Below, piece by piece: positions 19,616 to 26,763 of a stretch of DNA of 64,000 nucleotides. The translations under genes and the position numbers were made by a program. Each line of letters starts with the position of its first letter. Within the stretch, counting starts at the first letter, position 1. The notes beneath the pieces are model-generated. The model made no database searches. It was not told where the DNA came from and saw only the letters and a program-made list of their open reading frames with translations. The DNA lies in assembly GCA_016181005.1 (NCBI GenBank), contig JACPAE010000002.1, forward strand, positions 151,424 to 215,423, read 5' to 3'. The DNA is from Candidatus Aenigmatarchaeota archaeon. GTDB lineage: Archaea > Aenigmatarchaeota > Aenigmatarchaeia > CG10238-14 > SCSR01.

Positions 19616-19996
19616 CTATACGTCTCTATCCAAAAAGTAATTGTCTATAAAGATTTCATCATCACTCACAGGGGAACCACCTGTTAAAATCACAACTTTA
19701 TTTATTTCCTTGATTTCATTCGTCAATCGTGTTGACAGTCGAGCTAAAGTAGAGTTGTAAGGACGCCTTTTACGTTTACTAGTTTCTTGCACTAGCAAAA
19801 CAAATCCATATGTCCTGTAATCACCTTGCACACCAATAGTTTTTGTTGGCATCAACCTTGCGTTCAAGTTATATTTTCTAAGAACTCTATTGGCTTGTTC
19901 TTCGACTCTTTCTCTAATCGCCAAATAATGAAATGCTTTTTGAAGATGCTCAATTATGTCATGCCTGTATACCAAAGAAGGAACTAGACCTGCCAT
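19616..19996 (-). CDS. standalone protein resembling the C-terminal dimerisation domain of GMP synthase
   Basis: TIGVQGDYRTYGFVLLVQ...LARLSTRLTNEIKEINKVVI matches the GMP synthetase C-domain pattern SVGVxGDxRTYGYxVALR...INEVxxINRVVYD. No PP-loop ATPase domain present. Confidence 0.65.
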   Translation of the reverse strand: MAGLVPSLVYRHDIIEHLQKAFHYLAIRERVEEQANRVLRKYNLNARLMPTKTIGVQGDYRTYGFVLLVQETSKRKRRPYNSTLARLSTRLTNEIKEINKVVILTGGSPVSDDEIFIDNYFLDRDV

Positions 19997-20029
19997 ATGA
20001 TAATATGATTTGGAAAGAATTAAAGTTAG

Positions 20030-20115
20030 TGGACTGGACGGGACTCGAACCCGTGGCCTCATGCTATTCTGATATATGTGCAAAGCACGCGATCTACCAA
20101 CTGATCTACCAGCCC
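20030..20115 (-). tRNA. tRNA-Ala (UGC) with an approximately 13-nt intron at 37/38
   Basis: GGGCTGGTAGATCAGTTGGTAGATCGCGTGCTTTGCA[CATATATCAGAAT]AGCATGAGGCCACGGGTTCGAGTCCCGTCCAGTCCA. Confidence 0.93.
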
Positions 20116-20169
20116 ATTACAAGATATTAACTTGTACTTTATAAGAATAGGAAAACTAATTCAATAAAT

Positions 20170-20949
20170 ATGTCCCTACATCATTTTTCTATATCCTTTT
20201 TAATGTTCTTCTTATTGTTTTCGTCTTTTGCATTTGCACAAGAAGAGGAAAGCTTTGGAACAGAAGCGATTCTACAAGTAATTATATATGTTTTAAGTTT
20301 CGTTGCAATAGTCTATGCATTTAACACAATCGGGATTATTGGTAGTGTTTTAGTTTATATTATATTTGCAATAGTGTTCTTTTCAACCATTTATATTTTG
20401 CATCTCGCTATTAATTTCTTTGGTATAGAACTTGGCGAATTTACACTTGATGTTTGGGCGCATCTTCTGTTTTACAGTGGTATGCTCTTGTTTGCAGGCG
20501 CTTCAAGAAAAATAAGTAAATATAATACCGACCCCATGTTATCCCCCCGAGATATAACAATACTAGGTATTTCAGCTGCATGGTGGGTTGCTCTCATAGC
20601 TCTTATAATTCCTCTAAATCCTTTTGTCAATCTTTATGCTGGAACTTTAATTGATACCAGCGGTGCAATACACTTTATAGCATTTGGCATTGCGCTATAT
20701 GCAGCCGTACAAGTTAATAATATGAAAAAAATCGTTGGAAAACTAATTTCGAATTCTATAATTTATTTCTTGATATCAATAGTTTTTCTGGGTTTAATTC
20801 ATCTATGGGAACTTCTAACAGAAAGTTGGAAAGTAATTTCACTACCTGATACTGTAATAGAATCTACAGAACTTGTACTCTTCACGATTGCTATGATTTC
20901 ATTTATTTTAGCATTTAGATCGATTAAAAAGGCGTACCACAATGAGTAA
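20170..20949 (+). CDS. multi-pass membrane protein with signal-like N-terminus
   Basis: FSISFLMFFLLFSSFAFAQEEE signal-like; multiple TM segments. Confidence 0.75.
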   Translation: MSLHHFSISFLMFFLLFSSFAFAQEEESFGTEAILQVIIYVLSFVAIVYAFNTIGIIGSVLVYIIFAIVFFSTIYILHLAINFFGIELGEFTLDVWAHLLFYSGMLLFAGASRKISKYNTDPMLSPRDITILGISAAWWVALIALIIPLNPFVNLYAGTLIDTSGAIHFIAFGIALYAAVQVNNMKKIVGKLISNSIIYFLISIVFLGLIHLWELLTESWKVISLPDTVIESTELVLFTIAMISFILAFRSIKKAYHNE

Positions 20950-21487
20950 TCATATGCCTTCTGCTAACCTAATGAATGAAGTACGCCAATCGCAAATTAT
21001 GATTGCAGTTGTTTCTAGGGAATCGTACAATCAGCAAACTCTTGATTTAGCAAAAATGGTTGCGGACAGATTTACGAAAATTTGCTATGTTACAATAAAT
21101 AGGTCGTATTCCAATTTAGTTAAAGAATTTCAAAATTCGAAAATTGATGTTGATAAATTTGTTTTTATTGACGCGACACCTGGTGATGGAAAGAAGACTG
21201 CACCGAAGGATAAATGCATTTTTATACGTGCCCCTAACGATATACTTCAACTAAGCATAGGCTTTGCACAACAGTTAGATAAAGTTGGATTTGAGTGCGC
21301 TATTTTTGATTCGTTAGATGCCATTGAAATTTATGCGAATCCCAAAAACATAATAAAACTAGTTCATACGATGATAAACAAAGTTCGAGGAACAGACATC
21401 AAAATGATTTTTATAACAAGTGAAAAAGATTCTGAAATAATGAAAGAGTTGTATATGTTTATCGATAAGATTGTAGCTTTAACTTAG
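20942..21487 (+). CDS. protein of unknown function, possibly RecA-superfamily-like without a Walker A motif
   Basis: Overlaps the upstream ORF by 8 nt; alternating alpha/beta pattern (IMIAVVSRES, ICYVTINRSY, KFVFIDATPGDGK, KMIFITSEKD). Confidence 0.7.
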   Translation: MSNHMPSANLMNEVRQSQIMIAVVSRESYNQQTLDLAKMVADRFTKICYVTINRSYSNLVKEFQNSKIDVDKFVFIDATPGDGKKTAPKDKCIFIRAPNDILQLSIGFAQQLDKVGFECAIFDSLDAIEIYANPKNIIKLVHTMINKVRGTDIKMIFITSEKDSEIMKELYMFIDKIVALT

Positions 21488-21781
21488 TGAATGCATTAAT
21501 ATCAACTTTTAAATCAAAACTCTATTATAGCCGGGGATACACAGCAAAAACAACTAATAAAGCTCTTTCAATATCGAAACTACAGAAGTCACACACAACA
21601 ACCATCACTTCACTAAATCTACAATAAGATTCTGATAAGATAAAGTCATTGGAGGTTCAATTCCTTAGACACTTAGAAAAAGTTCTGTTAACAGGTAAAG
21701 TCAATCTTTTGATGCCTCGAGGGTTAGACTCGCTCTTGCACAACTTGGATCTTTAGGAGGTGATCCAGCCGCACGTTCCCG

Positions 21782-21916
21782 ATACCGGATCGAATTGAGC
21801 ATGTTGATTTTGGATGGCTATAATCAATTCACCTCCAACTCATCACAACTCAGAGTCAAGCCTTGTTTTCATACTATAGCCGATTAGGTTTCAATTTCTA
21901 ATCGCTCTTTCGATCT
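21782..21916 (-). other. ORF-less insertion (about 135 nt) in 16S helix 45
   Basis: AAGGTAGCCGTA|AGATCGAAAG...AATTCGATCCGGTATC|GGGAACGTGCGGCTGGATCA. GAUCGAA/UUCGAUC terminal pairing. Confidence 0.75.
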
Positions 21917-22020
21917 TACGGCTACCTTGTGGCGACTTAGCCCCTCTCGCGAACCCTCAACTCGACCTACCCTTGCGGGCGGGCCTCGATGAGAACTCAC
22001 TCGATTGGCTTGACGGGCGG

Positions 22021-22058
22021 TTTACACTTGACTAGTAGAATTTCTTCCCTATATCAAT
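22021..22058 (-). other. micro-insertion (about 37 nt) near 16S position 1391
   Basis: CTTGCACAC|ATTGATATAGGGAAGAAATTCTACTAGTCAAGTGTAA|ACCGCCCGTCAAG. UUGAU/GUCAA terminal pairing. Confidence 0.85.
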
Positions 22059-22424
22059 GTGTGCAAGGAGCAGGGACCTATTCGGCGAACGAATTCACGA
22101 CAGAAAGATGGTTCTTCAGGTGTCCAACCCTCAAAATCATCAGCACCTTCCTATCTTGGTGACGTTCGCCTACTAGCGATTCCGGCTTCATGCGGATGAG
22201 TTACAATCCGCAATTCGAACTGAGCATGCTTTTAGGGGATTTGCTTCTCCTTTCGGAGTTGCATCCCATTGTGGCATGCATTGTAGGTCGCGTGTAGCCC
22301 AGGAGGTCCGCGCCATACAGACCTACCGTCGCCCATTCCTTCCTCTGGTTTATCACCAGCGGTCTCGTATAAGTGCTTGCTTTCCGGAGAAAGCAGTGGC
22401 AACATACGATATGGGTCTCGCTCG

Positions 22425-22503
22425 GTAGTTATGAGGAAATTGAGTTTACAACTTACCCCATTTTAACCGACTTAACGGCACGTCTTTACCGCTGTGCATA
22501 TCG
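22425..22503 (-). other. insertion (about 79 nt) near 16S position 1092-1097
   Basis: GTTATGTCATGATG|CGATATGC...ATAACTAC|CGAGCGAGACCC versus conserved GTTAAGTCAGGCAACGAGCGAGACCC. Confidence 0.75.
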
Positions 22504-22534
22504 CATCATGACATAACACAGTCACGATACGAGC

Positions 22535-23365
22535 TTTATCGTTCGATCAATTCCCTAAGTAAAAATACTTTTTGTTGTTTTTTCTCATCTTTGAGAAATA
22601 ACTTGCTAAGAATTTTAACAGCAGAATTAAATGATATTTTAAGATCGTATGCATTTCTGTTCTTATAAGTTGATATCCATCCGCTAATGTTGAATTTCTT
22701 CAATAATGAAAAATCTTTTCTTGCTTCTTCAAGACTACCGTAGGTTATTTTTATTGGACTTGTCCTATATTTAACTGCGTACAACATTAATGTTCCATCG
22801 GCATCTATACGACCAGAAAGATACGCAAGTAACTCATTTTCTCTTTGAATTAAGGTTTCTCGATCCTGTTCTAAATTTTCTAGAATTCTTCGAATTAAAC
22901 CTGAATTTATTTTAACTCTTGATGCATCACCATTGTTAATGGAAACTTTCTTCAACATCTTTCTTTCTTTTACGATTCGCTCAAGGAACTTCATAAATTC
23001 ATCCAACAGTTTTTCATTTGTGTTTGTGATGCCAACTGAATTTCCAAACCAATATTTATCACCACACCAAAGCCCAAGGTTATAGAAGAATTTTTCATCA
23101 ATTTGTAAGAATCTTGTCACATTAACCGAATTTTCGAACTGATTCCTAACATTTGATTTTAGTGAATTTTTCTCAACTGAGACGTACTTATTAATGTACT
23201 CCTTCGGTAATACTAGTTTTAAATCCAATTTTTGGACTGTGCTTTCGATTTCCATTTTCACTCACTTGTTAACTGAAATAATGTGAAGCTGGGTATATCT
23301 GGTTTTAGTCTTGTGATATGAAATAGAAATCAAGATATACCCAACTATTTAGAAACTGAGTCGAA
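22535..23365 (-). other. 16S rRNA intron in the 1060s (near known site 1068)
   Basis: GCATGGCCATCGTCA|...|AGCTCGTATCGTGAC; encodes a LAGLIDADG ORF. Confidence 0.9.
22536..23261 (-). CDS. LAGLIDADG homing endonuclease (16S intron-encoded)
   Basis: LLAYLSGRIDADGTLML motif plus an upstream degenerate FFYNLGLWCGDKYW motif. Confidence 0.9.
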   Translation of the reverse strand: MKMEIESTVQKLDLKLVLPKEYINKYVSVEKNSLKSNVRNQFENSVNVTRFLQIDEKFFYNLGLWCGDKYWFGNSVGITNTNEKLLDEFMKFLERIVKERKMLKKVSINNGDASRVKINSGLIRRILENLEQDRETLIQRENELLAYLSGRIDADGTLMLYAVKYRTSPIKITYGSLEEARKDFSLLKKFNISGWISTYKNRNAYDLKISFNSAVKILSKLFLKDEKKQQKVFLLRELIER

Positions 23366-23502
23366 TGACGATGGCCATGCAGCAGCTCTCGGCTTGTTAG
23401 GTAAGACCTTCAGCCTGACCTTCATCCTGCCGTCGCCCCTGGTGAGATGCCCGGCGTTGAATCCAATTGAACCGCAACCTCCACCGCTTGTGTGCTCCCC
23501 CG

Positions 23503-23534
23503 CTTGAACTAGAGCCAGAACTAACTGAACCCTA
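23503..23534 (-). other. micro-insertion (32 nt) near 16S position 920-924
   Basis: CTTAAGGGAATTGA|TAGGGTTCAGTTAGTTCTGGCTCTAGTTCAAG|CGGGGGAGCAC. Confidence 0.88.
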
Positions 23535-23548
23535 TCAATTCCCTTAAG

Positions 23549-23588
23549 TAAAGTGTGGGTAACACACGATACCAATCCTGCTAACCCA
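23549..23588 (-). other. micro-insertion (40 nt) near 16S position 908
   Basis: GGGTGAAA|TGGGTTAGCAGGATTGGTATCGTGTGTTACCCACACTTTA|CTTAAGGGAATTGA. Confidence 0.88.
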
Positions 23589-23974
23589 TTTCACCCTTGC
23601 GAGTATACTCCCCAGGTGGCCCACTTAACACCTACGCTCCGGCACCGCAATCTCCCAAGAAGATTGCAGCACCAAGTGGGCATCGTTTACTGCTAGGACT
23701 AACGGGGTATCTAATCCCGGTCGCTCCCCTAGCCTTCGTCCCTCACCGTCAGACAAGTTCCAGACAGACGCCTTCGCCACCGGTGGTCCCTCTAGGATTA
23801 ACGGATTTAACCCCTACCCTAGAAGTACCTCTGTCCTCTCCCTCTCTCAAGCCTGCCAGTATTCCCCGCAAGCCTGACAGTTTACTGCCAGATTTCACAG
23901 GGAACTTAACAAGCCGGCTACGGACGCTTTAGACCCAATAATAGTGACCATCACTTGAGCCTCGGGTATTACCG

Positions 23975-24002
23975 TGTACCGTGCTACCTTTGCGTATAGC
24001 AT
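23975..24002 (-). other. micro-insertion (about 27 nt) in the 16S 530 loop
   Basis: GTGCCAGCCGCC|ATGCTATACGCAAAGGTAGCACGGTACA|CGGTAATACC; UGCUA/UAGCA hairpin inside. Confidence 0.88.
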
Positions 24003-24636
24003 GGCGGCTGGCACCCGTATTGCCCGGCCCTTATTCTCCGTCCTGTTTTCAGACGGCAAAAGTTTCTGCAATGCAGAAACACTCCAAGTCCCCTTTTCGC
24101 CCGTTAAGGCATTGAAAAGTTTTCTCTCCTGCTGCGTTCCGTAGAACCTGGATTCATGTCTCAGAATCCATCTTAGGGCTCCTACTTCCATAGCCCTCAC
24201 TCGTTATAGGTTTGATAGTTCGTTACACTATCAACAGCCTGATGAGCCGCAGTCCCATCCTTAGCCGCAAAAGCTTTCGTTCTAGCCACATTCCAGTAAG
24301 CTAGAACTATGGCGTATTAGCCGCACTTTCGCACGTTTATTCGCCCGCTAAGGGCAGGTTGACTACGTGTTATGAAGCAATTCAGGTCGGGTCTTACCCG
24401 ATCCCTTCGCATGGATTAGTAGAACTCGGATAGCAATGGTCTCTGGCGGGATCAGCCAGAATTGGCGGTCTAACCCTCTAAGGTTTCATCATAATTGACC
24501 TTACCTGCAACGCTACTGCAGAATAGCTGTTGAACCACGAACTAGAATTAACTTTTTCATTCATTGTCAGTCGACGTAGTCAAAGTTAAACGCCTTTAGC
24601 TCGTGAGACTAAACAGATTATATGACAAGGAGGTAT

Positions 24637-24945
24637 TTAAAGATTTTCTGGGTCAAGAGAAAGAGCATATTCTCTACCCTCTTCTGTAAGGGAATAGCGG
24701 GAGGTGTATGAATGCTTTAAAGTTTCAGCAGTGACTAAACCTGCCTCATTAAGCTCTTTAAAATAAGAAGAAAGAGAAGTACCTGGAAGGAATCTTCCCT
24801 TGAATACGTTTTCTACTATTATACTAAGATTTCTATGTGTTCCTTCCTCTGGTTCACTGTTTCTCAGCAATGTGTACAAAATAACATTTTTGGCTTTTTG
24901 TGCAACTGCCGGACTTTTCCAAAATTCGTACAAGTCTGTTGTCAT
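24637..24945 (-). CDS. winged-helix protein (PadR/ArsR-like)
   Basis: SLSSYFKELNEAGLVTAETLKHSYTSRYSLTEEGREYAL wHTH pattern. The longer listed ORF overlaps tRNA-His, so the start at 24945 is preferred. Confidence 0.7.
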   Translation of the reverse strand: MTTDLYEFWKSPAVAQKAKNVILYTLLRNSEPEEGTHRNLSIIVENVFKGRFLPGTSLSSYFKELNEAGLVTAETLKHSYTSRYSLTEEGREYALSLDPENL

Positions 24946-25004
24946 ACTTTTAATAGAGGAGGGTAAAACATTTAAAGTTTTAATGACGCGGGAAATAAAA
25001 GGTA

Positions 25005-25077
25005 GGTCCAGGTGCGGGAATCGAACCCGCGCCCCGAGGACCACAACCTCGTACTCTACCATTAAGCCAACCCGGAC
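25005..25077 (-). tRNA. tRNA-His (GUG)
   Basis: GTCCGGGTTGGCTTAATGGTAGAGTACGAGGTTGTGGTCCTCGGGGCGCGGGTTCGATTCCCGCACCTGGACC. Confidence 0.93.
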
Positions 25078-25084
25078 ATTCTGA

Positions 25085-25207
25085 TGCTGGTGGAGGGAAT
25101 TGAACCCTCGACCTCTGCGAATCATGTCATCTTTTCATCAAAGCTCATTTGACTTTATGAGCACAGCATAGGCTCTTTCGATGTTCTAACCACTGAACTA
25201 CACCAGC
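25085..25207 (-). tRNA. tRNA with CAU anticodon (Met or Ile2), apparently with two introns
   Basis: GCTGGTG/CACCAGC acceptor, GTTC/GAAC D-stem, CTGTG[CTCATA..A]CGCAG anticodon stem. About 15 nt extra at the 26/27 junction and about 35 nt extra at 37/38. Confidence 0.75.
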
Positions 25208-25256
25208 TTCATTAATTAAATAAGCATTTCGAATTAATTTAAATGGAAGTGTATTT

Positions 25257-26246
25257 ATGCACTTGATAATTTTCGGCCCGCACGGCTCTGGCAAAGGCAC
25301 GCAGGCGGAGAAGATATCCCAGCACTATGGTATAGTACGTGTCACCACCGGCGACATATTCAGGGAGAATATAGGAAAAGGCACCCTGCTTGGGAAACGA
25401 GCAAAGAAGTACATGGAATCGAACGTTTACGTCCCGGACCAGGTAACTAATGGCATGGTTAAAGAGAGGCTTCAGAGAGCTGATTGTAAAAATGGATTCA
25501 TATTGGACGGCTATCCACGAACTCTTAACCAGGTAAAGTTTCTTGATAAACTTCTCGGAAAATTGAAAGTTAAATTAGATGCTGTTGTCAATTTGCAAGT
25601 TGGTGAAGATGAAGTTGTGAAGAGATTGTTGAAGAGGGCAAGGAACACTGACGATACCGAAGAAGGAATTAGAAAGCGTGCTAAGGAGTATGAGATAAAG
25701 GCAAAGCCAGTTTTAAACTATTACAAGAAAAAAAGCAAGGTGGTTGATGTGAACGGTGGGCAAACTATAGATAAAGTTTTTCAAGACATTAAAACAATAT
25801 TAGACAAGGTGCAAAAGATAGAAAGAACGCTTGTTATTGTAAAGCCGGATGGTGTGAAAAGGAAACTTACTGACGAGATTGTTAGAAGGTACGAAGCCGC
25901 TGGCTTGAAGGTTGTGGCGATGAAGAAGGTAGAGGCATCCTCTTCAATGTTAAGCTTGCACTATTCAGCACATGTAAAAAAGCCTTTTTACAAGGGGCTT
26001 GTAAAGTTCATGACGGAAGGGCCAGTTGCGGCGATGATAGTTGAAGGTGAAAATGCAGTTGCACGAGTAAGGGAGATTACAGGGGTCACTGACCCAAGTA
26101 GGGCGCAGAAAGGAACCATACGCGGGGATCTTGGAGACGACTCTACAGAAAGGGCGGACAAGGAAGGCAGGGCAATAAGGAATCTGGTGCATGCGTCGGG
26201 GAGTAAAGAGGAAGCCGAAAAAGAAATCAAACTTTGGTTTGGATAG
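25257..26246 (+). CDS. adenylate kinase-nucleoside diphosphate kinase fusion
   Basis: N-half: IIFGPHGSGKGTQAEKI...GDIFRENI...GFILDGYPRT. C-half: RTLVIVKPDGVKRKL...GLKVVAMKKV...FMTEGPVAAMIVEGENAVARVREITGVTDP...TIRGDLG...RNLVHASGS. Confidence 0.93.
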   Translation: MHLIIFGPHGSGKGTQAEKISQHYGIVRVTTGDIFRENIGKGTLLGKRAKKYMESNVYVPDQVTNGMVKERLQRADCKNGFILDGYPRTLNQVKFLDKLLGKLKVKLDAVVNLQVGEDEVVKRLLKRARNTDDTEEGIRKRAKEYEIKAKPVLNYYKKKSKVVDVNGGQTIDKVFQDIKTILDKVQKIERTLVIVKPDGVKRKLTDEIVRRYEAAGLKVVAMKKVEASSSMLSLHYSAHVKKPFYKGLVKFMTEGPVAAMIVEGENAVARVREITGVTDPSRAQKGTIRGDLGDDSTERADKEGRAIRNLVHASGSKEEAEKEIKLWFG

Positions 26247-26250
26247 GAAT

Positions 26251-26736
26251 ATGTATCAACCTGTTATAAGAGCTGCGAGAATTTCTGAGGTCGATTTACT
26301 ACACGAACTAATAAGAAGTGAAAGCTTTAGACCTGTAGGAGACGATTGGAAAGGATTTTTATTATACATACCCAAACCGCAACTGAAGAGCTATGTGGAA
26401 GGCGGCAGATTCTTGGTTTTAGACCAAGATAACGAAGCTGTTGGGTGTGTTTTTCCTGATGAATATGATGACATCATGGAGCTCAGGTCTCTTGTGGTCA
26501 TACCAAAATACAGAAACAATGGTTTTGCGGAATATCTTATAGATGCTGTAAAGCAAATCGCAAGAGACAAGGGTTATTCTGAAGTGTATACCCTTACGAG
26601 AACTCCGCGTGTTTTTGAGAAGTATGGATTTGTTCTGGCAGAAGACAGACCTCTGCAAAAGGTTGTGAAGGACTGTTTGTCCTGCCCAAGATATGAGAAC
26701 TGTGACGAAATAACAATGATGGCTAGATTAAAGTAA
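26251..26736 (+). CDS. GNAT-family N-acetyltransferase with C-terminal Cys motif
   Basis: LRSLVVIPKYRNNGFAEYLIDAVKQIARDKGYSEVYTLT GNAT core; DCLSCPRYENCDE tail. Confidence 0.85.
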   Translation: MYQPVIRAARISEVDLLHELIRSESFRPVGDDWKGFLLYIPKPQLKSYVEGGRFLVLDQDNEAVGCVFPDEYDDIMELRSLVVIPKYRNNGFAEYLIDAVKQIARDKGYSEVYTLTRTPRVFEKYGFVLAEDRPLQKVVKDCLSCPRYENCDEITMMARLK

Positions 26737-26763
26737 ATAATTGACAAATACAAAAGAATTGAT

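Larger units (their letters stand above)
21755..24463 (-). rRNA. 16S rRNA, interrupted by seven insertions
   Basis: 5' AATTCTGGCTGATCCCGCCAGAGACC; 3' GGGAACGTGCGGCTGGATCACCTCCT. Gene spans about 2.7 kb but about 1.5 kb after subtracting insertions. Confidence 0.97.

Noticed and set aside
21540-21750. Possible 5S rRNA or other RNA downstream of 16S
   Set aside because: I could not identify conserved 5S blocks; likely spacer/leader sequence.
23597-24200. 111-aa and 101-aa ORFs over the 16S gene
   Set aside because: Translation of rRNA sequence, not genes.
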